From [Clostridium] clostridioforme AGR2157 (GTDB lineage Bacteria > Bacillota > Clostridia > Lachnospirales > Lachnospiraceae), in NCBI RefSeq assembly GCF_000424325.1, contig NZ_AUJR01000023.1:1-64000 (forward strand): a stretch of 64,000 bases of DNA, read 5' to 3'. Of the stretch, positions 55,013-63,324 are shown piece after piece (the first letter of the stretch is position 1; each line of letters opens with the position of its first letter). Under the pieces are notes generated by a model. That model did not search any database. It was not told the origin of the DNA and was given only the letters and a program-made list of their open reading frames with translations. Both the position numbers and the translations under genes were made by a program.

Positions 55013-55308
55013 CTGATCGCACCTCCCCATGGCAAATCCTTAAACTGCTGCATAGAACGATATACAGCACCCTCAATACGGGCTTTGATGGTACAGTCTA
55101 ATGCACCCTTGTCCACAATTTTGATTTTCACACTGTCAATATCAAGATTTTTTAATGTTTCCATTGTAACTTTTTTAATCTGATTTCCATACTGGTTCAG
55201 CACAGAACTTTCCAGTTCAAACTCGATACTGCCGTTTCCAGCCTCTACAGTAACCTGACAGTCACTGGATTCCAATGTTCCGGCTATTGCCGGCCTGATA
55301 ATTTCCAT
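55009..55308 (-). CDS. citD: Citrate lyase acyl carrier protein (gamma subunit)
   Basis: The 99-residue protein opens EIIRPAIAGTLESSDCQVTV, in which the Ser of the ESSD motif (near residue 14) carries the phosphoribosyl-dephospho-CoA group. The size is usual for CitD. It overlaps citE by four bases. Confidence 0.93.
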   Translation of the reverse strand: MEIIRPAIAGTLESSDCQVTVEAGNGSIEFELESSVLNQYGNQIKKVTMETLKNLDIDSVKIKIVDKGALDCTIKARIEGAVYRSMQQFKDLPWGGAIR

Positions 55309-55325
55309 GATAAAATCTCCTTTTC

Positions 55326-56591
55326 TTAATAAAACAGTCCGCCCAGATTAAAGAGGCCAAGAGCTGATAAAACAACATTCAGCAATACGTTTCCAACTGA
55401 AAGAAGAAACAGCTGTTTAAACATTTTGTTCAGCTCGTCATTTGTTGTTTCTTTTGCTGCAGAATAGGAAGACATGATAATCGCACCGCCTGTTGATAAT
55501 GGGCTGATTGCTGCTGCAAAGGAAGTCGCTACAATTGCGGAAATCAATTCCACATAGTTTACACTGCCTGCAAAAGAGGCTGCTACATCTGCTGCGATCG
55601 GGAACAATGCCGGCATAACCACACCTGTTGTAGAACTTACCCAGGATAAAATACCGGAAGTTGCAGAAAGGATCGGAGTTGCTGTTTTTTCATTCATCAT
55701 TCCTGTCAGGAAATTTGAAATCAGTTCGATACCGCCAAGTGTGTTGATTACATTGATCAGTGTACCTACGCCACAGATAAATACCAGTGTTCCCCATGGA
55801 ATGCTCTTAATGGCTTTCTTTTCATCTGCACATCCCAGAAGAATCAGTACTGCAGCTACAACAAAGGCAAAAAGACCTGTATCTAATTTAAATCCGATAC
55901 AGCAAACTACCATAACAATAATGCCGATAATGGTATATCTCTGTTCACGATTAAATTTAGGAATTTCAGAAAGCTTCAGAGGGTTGTCTGCTTTTACTTT
56001 ATAACCTTTAAATGCCACATATAAAATCAAAGTAAAGATAAAACCGGAAATCAGTGTACTCAGAAACAGGTGCAGGCCAAATCCGGAATATCCTAACGGA
56101 TCAGAAAGACTTTTTGCAAGAACACCAGTCAAAGACAACGGTGATGCACATCCTGCATTCGCACCCAGTTTTGCATACAACGCAGTAGCAATTGGATTGA
56201 TTTTCATTTCAAATGCAAGATACATTGCAAATGTAGTCATTAGGATTCCGGCTGCAATATGTCCCGGTCCGATTGCGGAAATAAAAGCGGACAGTACAAA
56301 CATAAGGATTGGAATCAATACGGTTTTTTTTCCTACAAGTGCTACAATTTTCTTTGAAAACAGTTCCAGCGTTCCATTATTCGACGCCATACCAAACAAA
56401 AAGGTGACACCAACAAGTGTTACAAACATAGAACTGCTGAAACCATTAGAGATTTCTTTTGCACTCATATCACCTATGGTACCTAAAATAAATGCTACCC
56501 CTAAAGAAAGAAAACCCAGATTAACTTTTTTAATAAATCCAATAGCAACAACCATCACCAATACGATCAAACTAATAATTGCAAGATTCAT
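55326..56591 (-). CDS. SLC13/MatC-type di/tricarboxylate carrier
   Basis: The 421-residue polytopic membrane protein has about 11-12 hydrophobic segments. It resembles the MatC/SLC13 (ion transporter superfamily) carriers, with paired SxxG/SxTG-rich loops (ANAGCASPLSLTGVLAK and ISPLSTGGAIIMSSYSA). Family members move di- and tricarboxylates, often with sodium. Its place between prpF and the citrate lyase genes points to citrate, aconitate or a related tricarboxylate. It is not the CitT, CitM or CitS type usually found beside citrate lyase. Confidence 0.82.
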   Translation of the reverse strand: MNLAIISLIVLVMVVAIGFIKKVNLGFLSLGVAFILGTIGDMSAKEISNGFSSSMFVTLVGVTFLFGMASNNGTLELFSKKIVALVGKKTVLIPILMFVLSAFISAIGPGHIAAGILMTTFAMYLAFEMKINPIATALYAKLGANAGCASPLSLTGVLAKSLSDPLGYSGFGLHLFLSTLISGFIFTLILYVAFKGYKVKADNPLKLSEIPKFNREQRYTIIGIIVMVVCCIGFKLDTGLFAFVVAAVLILLGCADEKKAIKSIPWGTLVFICGVGTLINVINTLGGIELISNFLTGMMNEKTATPILSATSGILSWVSSTTGVVMPALFPIAADVAASFAGSVNYVELISAIVATSFAAAISPLSTGGAIIMSSYSAAKETTNDELNKMFKQLFLLSVGNVLLNVVLSALGLFNLGGLFY

Positions 56592-56603
56592 GATGAACTC
56601 CCC

Positions 56604-57755
56604 CTATTTAATATGTGCGGTTCCGTCCATCAGCAGGTTTGCTGTACGGAATCCAAATGTATCTGCTACAACCGGCTCTGCGCCGTTTTCCTCATAATCT
56701 ACGCCACACTCCAGAACACCGCTGGGATGTCCGATACGGATAAACTGTGTATCCACATTTTCAGAAAGCACCTGATTAACAACACTTCCCGGAACAACCG
56801 CAGCAGCTGCTGTACACATGGCCCCCGTCATGGCATAGCTTGGATGTGCTTTCTGCATAGACATCATTCGTGAAAGCAGATCAACGTTTTCTTTGGAAAT
56901 AGAAACACCCTCTGCTGTCACATAATCTGCTGCCTCAGCAACAAATGTCATTTTCGGAATCCCTGGAGTTTCCCAGGCGGAACGGGTGTAATCTTCAATC
57001 AGACCAATCATCACAGCTGCAAGTCCTCTTACTGTTTCCAGTAAAGCAAGCTTATCCGCATCTGCATTTACTTCTTCCGGAAGTTCAAGACCTGTCATCC
57101 CCAGATCCTTCGCTTTTACAAATACAAGCGGATTGGCTGCATCTACGATTGATACCTCTACTTTTCCAAAATTGGGAACCTCCAGAATATCCACTACATT
57201 TCCTGTGGGAAGAAGTCCGTTTCCAAGAGTTCCTGCCGGTTCAACAAACTTCAGTTTGATCGGAGCCGCTGTGCCCGGAACACCGGCAATGGCAAAATCA
57301 CCATCATACACCACACTGCCTTTTTCTGTCTGAACATCTGCAATAATGACTTTATTGGTATTTGTGTTAAAAATTCTTACCGGAGTTGTTCCCTCTTTTG
57401 TCTGAATAAGACCTTTTTCAATGGCAAATGGTCCCACACCGGAAGAAATATTTCCACAGTTTCCTTTATAACTTACCAGGTCCTTATCTACCGAAACCTG
57501 TGCAAATGTGTAATCCACATCCGCATCCTCTCTTGAGGATTTTTTTACAATTGCAACTTTGCTGGTAACGGACTGCGCACCGCCAAGTCCGTCAATCTGT
57601 TTTTTATCAGGGCTTCCCATCATGCTAAGAAGCAGGGAATCCCATTGGCTCTTATCTTCCGGAAGGTCTTCTTCCAGAAGGTAAACACCTTTACTTGTTC
57701 CTCCGCGAATAATCATAGCCGGAAGAAGGAATCTGTTTTTATCTTCATTGTACAT
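56604..57755 (-). CDS. PrpF-family isomerase (methylaconitate/aconitate cis-trans isomerase)
   Basis: The 383-residue protein of the diaminopimelate-epimerase-like fold has PAMIIRGGTSKGVYL at the start, YKGNCGNISSGVGPFAIEKG with the first catalytic Cys, and HPSYAMTGAMCTAAAAVVPG and HPSGVLECGVDYE later, as in PrpF. PrpF isomerises 2-methylaconitate, and its structure was solved with trans-aconitate bound. No prpB, prpC or prpD is present here, so acting on trans-aconitate fits better than the methylcitrate cycle. The ribosome site is GGGAGGG. Confidence 0.87.
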   Translation of the reverse strand: MYNEDKNRFLLPAMIIRGGTSKGVYLLEEDLPEDKSQWDSLLLSMMGSPDKKQIDGLGGAQSVTSKVAIVKKSSREDADVDYTFAQVSVDKDLVSYKGNCGNISSGVGPFAIEKGLIQTKEGTTPVRIFNTNTNKVIIADVQTEKGSVVYDGDFAIAGVPGTAAPIKLKFVEPAGTLGNGLLPTGNVVDILEVPNFGKVEVSIVDAANPLVFVKAKDLGMTGLELPEEVNADADKLALLETVRGLAAVMIGLIEDYTRSAWETPGIPKMTFVAEAADYVTAEGVSISKENVDLLSRMMSMQKAHPSYAMTGAMCTAAAAVVPGSVVNQVLSENVDTQFIRIGHPSGVLECGVDYEENGAEPVVADTFGFRTANLLMDGTAHIK

Positions 57756-57773
57756 TTTTCTTCCCTCCCATGT

Positions 57774-60041
57774 CTATGCTTTATGAGCTTTGTTATAATT
57801 GATCAGAGAACCACATTGAATGATTTCTTTTTCTTCATCTGTCAAAGGTGCAATTGCAAGGGAAAGCTTCTTTATTTCTTTTCCGATTACATATGCCGGA
57901 ATATCACTCATGTCACCATCCAGTGCTTTTTTAATATCCGGGACAAAGATATAATCGTCGTCTTCAAAGTCAGGATTTCCATTCATGATAAACGGAATCA
58001 TGCCCCAGTTGATCAGATTGGAACGATATCTTTTAGTTGCATATTCCACGGTAATATTTGCTCCGCCAAGAAGAACTCTCTGACAGGAAGCAGCCTGTTC
58101 TCTGGCACTTCCATCGCCAGGCTTTACAGCATAAATCGTACTGGAAAGATCAATTTTTTCTTCCTGAATTTCTTCAAATCCGGAAATATTTCGAATCCTG
58201 GAAATAATATCTGCAACTTCTGCCGGACAATTTCCTGCTTTTCTTGCCTTTTCATTTTCCATTACCGCTTTTGCTTTTCCCACATATTCCGGAACACGGC
58301 GACTGAGTGTAAATTCTGCAAGTCCCATCGGATTGGAACGGAAAGAACCTGTTTCACCGGAAGGGATCAATTCATCCGTAGTAGTAACCGGATCTGTAAT
58401 ATATGCACATACTTTCAGAAGCATATGGTCGTTTAATTCCGGAAGTTCCGGCCAGTCTTTAATGTTCGGTCCACAGATAACGGTTTCTTCTGAACACCCT
58501 TTGCCCACACCCTGGAACACACGATGCTGATATGCTTTTGGATCATAACGATATTCCGGACATTCAAACTCATAACCAGCTTCATCCGCTGCCATAATCC
58601 GTCCTCCATTTGCTGAAGAAACTGCAATGGAACGTGCATCCATCAATGCAACACTTGCCAGCTGTCCATTACCTGGTTTAGAACCTTCTCTGTTCGGGAA
58701 ATTTCTGGTGGTATGTCTGATAGAAAGTCCGTTATGTGCTGGTGTATCACCTGCTCCAAAGCATGGGCCACAGAATGCTGTCCGAATGGTTGCTCCTGCT
58801 TCAATCAGATCCGCCAGTGCTCCATTTCGTGTCAATTCCAGCATAACGGCCTGACTGCTTGGATAAATTCCAAGTGCATATTCATCCGTTCCGGTACTCT
58901 TGCCTTTCAGAATATGTGCCGCTTCCATAATGTTGCTGTATGTACCTCCGGCACATCCTGCAATAGTTCCCTGATCAGCATAAAGCGCTCCGTTTCGCAC
59001 CTTATCTCTGAGATTCAGCCGCAGGTTCGGATTTTTAATCAGTTTAGAAGCATATTCTTCAACTTCATGAAGAATATCATCCATATTTTCATTTAATTCA
59101 CGTATTTCATACCCATTTGACGGATGGAAGGGAAGAGCGATCATGCTGTGAATAGTGGATAGGTCTATGTAAATACATCCGTCGTAATGGGCAGTTTGTG
59201 CCGGATCAAGCTGTCTGTAATCTTCCGGGCGGCCATGTTTGTCCAGATACGCTTTTGTATCTTCATCCGTGCGCCAGATACTGGATAAACAGGTTGTTTC
59301 CGTTGTCATAACATCGATACCGTTACGATAATCTGTTGACATGGAAGAAACTCCAGGTCCTACAAATTCCATAACTTTATTTTTTACATAGCCGTTTTTA
59401 AATACGGCACTTACAACGGCAATTGCAATATCCTGGGGTCCGATACCCGGATTTGGTTTTCCATCCAGATACACGGCGATAACTTCCGGATATTCTGCAT
59501 CCCAGGTCTGTTCCAACAGCTGCTTAACCAGCTCACCGCCGCCTTCACCGACTGCCATCGTTCCCAGTGCACCATAGCGAGTGTGACTGTCCGAACCAAG
59601 AATCATTTTTCCGCATCCAGCCATGCTTTCACGCATGTACTGATGAATAACCCCCATATGCGGCGGCAGATAAATTCCACCATATTTTTTACATGCAGAA
59701 AGACCGAATAAGTGGTCATCCTCATTAATTGTTCCTCCAACTGCACAAAGACTGTTATGACAGCAGGTCAGTACATATGGAAGCGGGAATTTTTCAAGAC
59801 CGGAAGCTTTCGCTGTCTGTATAATTCCCACATAAGTCAGGTCATGACTGGTTATAGAATCAAATTTGATTTTTAACTGTTCTTCATTTCCACTGACGTT
59901 ATGAGCCTGTAAGATACTGTAAGAAATAGTTCCTTTATGAGCATCTTCTTTTTTTCTCATCAATTCAGGAGCTGCCTGAGATTCCGGAACCAATGTATTG
60001 CCGTTCAAAAGATAGACGCCTTCATCATAAAGCTTAATCAT
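57774..60041 (-). CDS. Aconitase-family hydratase
   Basis: The 755-residue member of the aconitase superfamily resembles the YbhJ-type 'hydratase' branch more than AcnA or AcnB. It has HMGVIHQYM and [22 protein letters not shown] (active-site His/Asp/Ser), the iron-sulfur cysteines in [13 protein letters not shown] and [17 protein letters not shown], and late SSANGGRIM. It probably interconverts cis-aconitate and citrate, or a homologous pair, through a 4Fe-4S cluster. It is the first gene of the island operon; the ribosome site is AAAGGAG. Exact specificity is not settled by sequence. Confidence 0.87.
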   Translation of the reverse strand: MIKLYDEGVYLLNGNTLVPESQAAPELMRKKEDAHKGTISYSILQAHNVSGNEEQLKIKFDSITSHDLTYVGIIQTAKASGLEKFPLPYVLTCCHNSLCAVGGTINEDDHLFGLSACKKYGGIYLPPHMGVIHQYMRESMAGCGKMILGSDSHTRYGALGTMAVGEGGGELVKQLLEQTWDAEYPEVIAVYLDGKPNPGIGPQDIAIAVVSAVFKNGYVKNKVMEFVGPGVSSMSTDYRNGIDVMTTETTCLSSIWRTDEDTKAYLDKHGRPEDYRQLDPAQTAHYDGCIYIDLSTIHSMIALPFHPSNGYEIRELNENMDDILHEVEEYASKLIKNPNLRLNLRDKVRNGALYADQGTIAGCAGGTYSNIMEAAHILKGKSTGTDEYALGIYPSSQAVMLELTRNGALADLIEAGATIRTAFCGPCFGAGDTPAHNGLSIRHTTRNFPNREGSKPGNGQLASVALMDARSIAVSSANGGRIMAADEAGYEFECPEYRYDPKAYQHRVFQGVGKGCSEETVICGPNIKDWPELPELNDHMLLKVCAYITDPVTTTDELIPSGETGSFRSNPMGLAEFTLSRRVPEYVGKAKAVMENEKARKAGNCPAEVADIISRIRNISGFEEIQEEKIDLSSTIYAVKPGDGSAREQAASCQRVLLGGANITVEYATKRYRSNLINWGMIPFIMNGNPDFEDDDYIFVPDIKKALDGDMSDIPAYVIGKEIKKLSLAIAPLTDEEKEIIQCGSLINYNKAHKA

Positions 60042-60134
60042 GGTTTTTCTCCTTTACTGTACGTTTATCCGGGAAGTGCACAATTCCCTGACTGCAAAGG
60101 TACCTTGCCTATGAATCCATCATAACAAAACAAT

Positions 60135-60149
60135 ATTTGATAATCAAAT
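60135..60149. promoter_or_regulatory. Palindromic operator candidate upstream of the hydratase operon
   Basis: ATTTGAT-A-ATCAAAT is a perfect 7-1-7 inverted repeat 94 bases from the hydratase start codon. Its TTTGA-N3-TCAAA core equals that of the FabT-like operator at 36479-36497. Confidence 0.5.
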
Positions 60150-60343
60150 TCATAGTATTCATAAAAGTCATTCATTTTACTCATTTATTATGTGGAATGT
60201 TTACAAACATTTATCTATTTTTTATGTAAAACTCACAAAAATTGTGTTTTTATATCAGAATTCCTAAGTTTTTTTTATCCAAGTCCTGCGCTTTCACTAA
60301 TATTCATATTTTTTATATTTTTCATTCATAAAAGGAATATTTA

Positions 60344-60372
60344 TTGAATTCCGTTTTTAGGTATGTTATACT
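60344..60372 (+). promoter_or_regulatory. Promoter of the island LysR gene
   Basis: TTGAAT and TATACT are 17 bases apart; the LysR start codon lies 21 bases further on, with AAGGAGG between. Confidence 0.65.
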
Positions 60373-60392
60373 TTTGAAAAGGAGGTTTTTCT

Positions 60393-61316
60393 ATGGAATT
60401 TCGGGAATTTCAATATGTCATCGCAATTGCCAAATATCAGAATATAACAAAAGCTGCCGAATCTCTGTATATCGGACAGCCTACATTAAGCAAGTTTCTC
60501 AAAAATCTGGAAGACGAACTTGGCGTCAGCCTTTTTCGCAAAGCCGGTCATAAATATCACCTGACCTATGTCGGAGAACGATATCTGGAAAAAGCAGAGC
60601 AGATCCTGCAGTTAAAATCCGATCTGGATGTGGAACTGGCTGATATCGTTAAAAGAAATGTAGGCGTATTACGTCTTGGTTTTCCCACCATGCGCTGTAC
60701 CTATATGCTGCCAGCCATTCTTCCCGCATTTCAGGAGATGTATCCCAATGTAAAAATCCAGATTGTGGAAGGACCTTCCGCTGAGCTTGACAAAAAACTG
60801 TTAAACATGGAAGTGGATCTTGCTTTTTATAACCAGCGTTTTGGAGACACCAATCCATTAATCCAGACAGAAATTCTCGGAGAAGAAGAACTTCTGATCT
60901 GTGTAAAAAAAGGCCACCCTATGGAACGTTTTGCCCAGCCAAATCCTGCCAGCAAATATCCCAGACTTGATGTTCGCCTGCTGCAAAATGAAACCATTCT
61001 GCTAATGCTGAAAAATCAACGGACCCGCCAGATTATCGACCAGTATCTTCACCAGCAGGGCGTTGTTCTTGAAAATATCCTGCATACCAGCAACATTCCT
61101 GCAATCATGGAGCTTATTTCTGTTGGATATGGTGTCAGCTTTTTATTTGAACCTCATATATTACATCATAATTTTAAAAATCCCATCTCATGCTTCAGCT
61201 TCGGAGAACCGCGGACTACCTCCGCATTAGTCGTTGCAACCCGCAAAAACAGTTATCTCCCATCTTTTGCCAATGATTTTATTGAACTGGCCAAACGCCT
61301 TTATATCAATATATAG
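60393..61316 (+). CDS. LysR-family regulator of the citrate/aconitate island
   Basis: The 307-residue protein has an N-terminal helix-turn-helix (EFQYVIAIAKYQNITKAAES and GQPTLSKFLKNLEDELG) and an effector-binding domain from about residue 90 (GVLRLGFPTMRCTYMLP). It is divergent from the hydratase operon and shares its low GC, so it is probably the island's own activator, responding to a tricarboxylate such as citrate or aconitate. The ligand is inferred from position only. Confidence 0.9.
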   Translation: MEFREFQYVIAIAKYQNITKAAESLYIGQPTLSKFLKNLEDELGVSLFRKAGHKYHLTYVGERYLEKAEQILQLKSDLDVELADIVKRNVGVLRLGFPTMRCTYMLPAILPAFQEMYPNVKIQIVEGPSAELDKKLLNMEVDLAFYNQRFGDTNPLIQTEILGEEELLICVKKGHPMERFAQPNPASKYPRLDVRLLQNETILLMLKNQRTRQIIDQYLHQQGVVLENILHTSNIPAIMELISVGYGVSFLFEPHILHHNFKNPISCFSFGEPRTTSALVVATRKNSYLPSFANDFIELAKRLYINI

Positions 61317-61365
61317 CCTGCCGCCAACAGTTTTCTAATTTTTAGCCGGCGCAGGGAATTAATGC

Positions 61366-61394
61366 TTGACAAATCCCTGCGGCGGTCATATAAT
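61366..61394 (+). promoter_or_regulatory. Consensus promoter of cysK
   Basis: TTGACA and TATAAT are exact consensus hexamers 17 bases apart. The -35 is flanked by GCAGGGA (61351-61357) and TCCCTGC (61374-61380), an inverted repeat spanning it. Confidence 0.85.
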
Positions 61395-61413
61395 CCTAGA
61401 AAACCTAGTGATT
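61392..61413 (+). promoter_or_regulatory. Operator candidate at the cysK transcription start
   Basis: AATCCTAG-AAAAC-CTAGTGATT is an inverted repeat with one extra base in the right arm, starting inside the -10 box. It is well placed for repression of cysteine synthesis, for example by a CymR/Rrf2-type protein, but the regulator is not in the window. Confidence 0.45.
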
Positions 61414-61467
61414 AACTATGAATAAAAAAGAAAGGCCCTGCACGCCTGTGAGGGAACGGTGGAAGCT

Positions 61468-62400
61468 ATGTCTAAGATTTATAAGGGAGCCATTGAACTG
61501 GTAGGCAACACCCCATTGGTAGAGGTGACCAATATCGAGAAGAAGGAGCGGCTGAAAGCGCGTCTTCTGGTGAAGCTGGAATACTTCAATCCGGCCGGGA
61601 GCGTTAAGGACAGAGTTGGGAAAGCCATGATTGAGGATGCGGAACGCACCGGCAGGCTGAAACCGGGTTCTGTCATCATTGAGCCCACGTCAGGCAATAC
61701 AGGCATTGGCTTGGCTGCTGTGTCTGCGGTCAAGGGCTATAGGATGATACTGACCATGCCCGATACCATGAGCGTGGAGCGCCGCAATATACTGAAGGCA
61801 TACGGGGCCGAAATAGTTCTGACACCCGGTGAGAAGGGAATGAGCGGGGCCATTCAAAAGGCGGAGGAGCTGGCAAGGGAGATACCGGACAGCTTCATTC
61901 CTGGGCAGTTTGATAATCCGGTGAACCCAAGGGCGCATATGGAGAGTACGGGGCCGGAAATCTGGCATGACACGGACGGGCAGGTAGATATATTTGTGGC
62001 GTCTGTGGGAACAGGAGGAACCCTTACAGGTACCGGAACATATTTGAAGGAAAAGAATCCCCGCATCAAGGTTATAGCCGTGGAGCCATCCACATCACCG
62101 GTTCTTTCCGGAGGAAGCGCCGGCCCCCACAAGATTCAGGGAATCGGAGCCGGGTTCATTCCCAAGGTGTTGGACACCCATATATATGATGAAATAATAA
62201 CCGTGGACAATGAGGCGCCCTTTGCCACTGCGAAGATGCTGGCCAGGACAGAGGGACTTCTGACCGGAATTTCATCGGGAGCAGCCCTGTACGCAGCCAT
62301 TGAGGTTGCCAGACGGCCTGAGAATGAGGGCAAGACCATTGTCGTGCTGCTTCCTGACAGCGGGGACAGGTATTATTCCACAGCGCTGTTTGTGGAGTAA
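61468..62400 (+). CDS. cysK: Cysteine synthase (O-acetylserine sulfhydrylase)
   Basis: The 310-residue PLP enzyme has ELVGNTPLVE at the start, PLP Lys47 in FNPAGSVKDRVGK, the substrate loop PTSGNTGIGLA and the phosphate-binding GTGGTLTGTG. It makes cysteine from O-acetylserine and sulfide. I use the ATG at 61468. GC content is back to the chromosomal level, so it is probably outside the island. Confidence 0.95.
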   Translation: MSKIYKGAIELVGNTPLVEVTNIEKKERLKARLLVKLEYFNPAGSVKDRVGKAMIEDAERTGRLKPGSVIIEPTSGNTGIGLAAVSAVKGYRMILTMPDTMSVERRNILKAYGAEIVLTPGEKGMSGAIQKAEELAREIPDSFIPGQFDNPVNPRAHMESTGPEIWHDTDGQVDIFVASVGTGGTLTGTGTYLKEKNPRIKVIAVEPSTSPVLSGGSAGPHKIQGIGAGFIPKVLDTHIYDEIITVDNEAPFATAKMLARTEGLLTGISSGAALYAAIEVARRPENEGKTIVVLLPDSGDRYYSTALFVE

Positions 62401-62565
62401 TCAGGATTAGATATTAATAAGAATCACACGGTTTGCGGATGCGCCGGACGCTGTGACGGCCCCGGCGCCCAAGGATAAGGTGGTCCAAGCGGGCAGTCTT
62501 TTCCCGTCATGAAACAAACATCAATGGAATAAGATGTAATAAACAAACGGACCTGGAACTGATAT

Positions 62566-63093
62566 ATGAAATTCCTGATTTTTTTGTCAGAGGCAATGGT
62601 CCCTCTGATGATTTTTTATATTGTGGGCTTTGGCCTTTTGTCCGGGCGTCCGGTGCTGGACGATTTCATCGACGGGGCAAAGGACGGCATGAAGACAGTA
62701 GCCGGTATCCTGCCAACCCTGGTGGGACTTATGGTGTCGGTGGGAGTCCTCAGGGCATCCGGTTTTCTGGATTTTCTGGGAGAGCTGCTTAAGATGCCTG
62801 CGGCCCTTTTGCATATACCTCCCCAAATCGTACCTGTGGTCCTGGTGCGTCTGGTATCCAACTCAGCGGCCACAGGGCTGGTGCTGGACATATTTAAGGA
62901 GTACGGTACAGACTCCTCTCTGGGACTTATTGCATCCGTGCTCATGAGCAGTACGGAGACAGTGCTGTACTGTCTGAGCGTATATTTTGGCAGTGTAGGC
63001 ATTACCAGGACCAGGTACGCATTGGCCGGGGGGATGATTGCCACGGCGGCGGGAGTGGCGGCCAGCGTGGTACTGGCCGGTGCGGTTAGATAA
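62566..63093 (+). CDS. spmB: Spore maturation protein B
   Basis: The 175-residue membrane protein of the Gate/nucleoside-recognition family matches SpmB: VPLMIFYIVGFGLLSGRPV, ILPTLVGLMVSVGVLRASG, VRLVSNSAATGLVLDIFKEYG (Val to Gly) and a C-terminal ALAGGMIATAAGVAAS. The partner spmA is at 49259; the two are normally adjacent or overlapping. The ribosome site is weak (GGAAC), consistent with an ancestral translational coupling that has been lost. Confidence 0.9.
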   Translation: MKFLIFLSEAMVPLMIFYIVGFGLLSGRPVLDDFIDGAKDGMKTVAGILPTLVGLMVSVGVLRASGFLDFLGELLKMPAALLHIPPQIVPVVLVRLVSNSAATGLVLDIFKEYGTDSSLGLIASVLMSSTETVLYCLSVYFGSVGITRTRYALAGGMIATAAGVAASVVLAGAVR

Positions 63094-63129
63094 AGCTGCG
63101 GCCGGTGCTGTCCGGAGCATAAAAAAACA

Positions 63130-63158
63130 TTGCAATATCAAGGGTTATTGACTATAAT
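63130..63158 (+). promoter_or_regulatory. Promoter before the murL-like gene
   Basis: TTGCAA and TATAAT are separated by exactly 17 bases, about 160 bases before the murL-like ATG. Confidence 0.7.
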
Positions 63159-63180
63159 AGCCATAGAAAAAGGGAATCCG

Positions 63181-63324
63181 TTGTATGTGCGCCCTGTATA
63201 TGATTATATCAGGGCCTTAGGGTGTGCCTGCGGGCAGCTGGAATGGACATTCCGGCTGGACGATCCGGACATATGCTATCGTACAGCGGGTTTATGCTGT
63301 GAAGAGAAGAGGAATAAGGAATGA
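63181..63324 (+). CDS. Small unknown protein overlapping the murL-like start
   Basis: A 47-codon frame starts at TTG 63181, with AAGGGA five bases upstream, and ends in an ATGA overlap with the next gene. It encodes a peptide with three cysteines (CACG and LCCEE). The frame remains open back to 63130, but that part contains the promoter. I do not recognise the product. It may be a translated leader coupling translation of the murL-like gene. Confidence 0.4.
   Translation: MYVRPVYDYIRALGCACGQLEWTFRLDDPDICYRTAGLCCEEKRNKE

Larger units (their letters stand above)
60042..60392. promoter_or_regulatory. Divergent AT-rich control region of the island
   Basis: This 350-base AT-rich region lies between the hydratase operon (minus) and the LysR gene (plus). 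It holds the palindrome at 60135-60149, a second inverted repeat ATGTTT-AC-AAACAT near 60198-60211, and a direct repeat TTCATAAAAG at about 60159 and 60325. LysR proteins usually bind such sites in the shared region. I see no gene in it. Confidence 0.55.

Noticed and set aside
57645-58436. Plus-strand frame of 263 codons opposite the hydratase and prpF
   Set aside because: Crosses two genuine minus-strand genes; the product is Phe/Cys/Ser-rich without a family.
57774-60041. Homoaconitase or isopropylmalate dehydratase
   Set aside because: No leucine or lysine pathway genes are nearby, and both halves are fused in one 755-residue chain; the aconitase-like hydratase reading fits better.
49874-61365. 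Attachment-site direct repeats or an integrase bounding the island
   Set aside because: I compared both edges and saw no convincing direct repeat, tRNA gene or recombinase; only weak similarity of pyrimidine-rich stretches.
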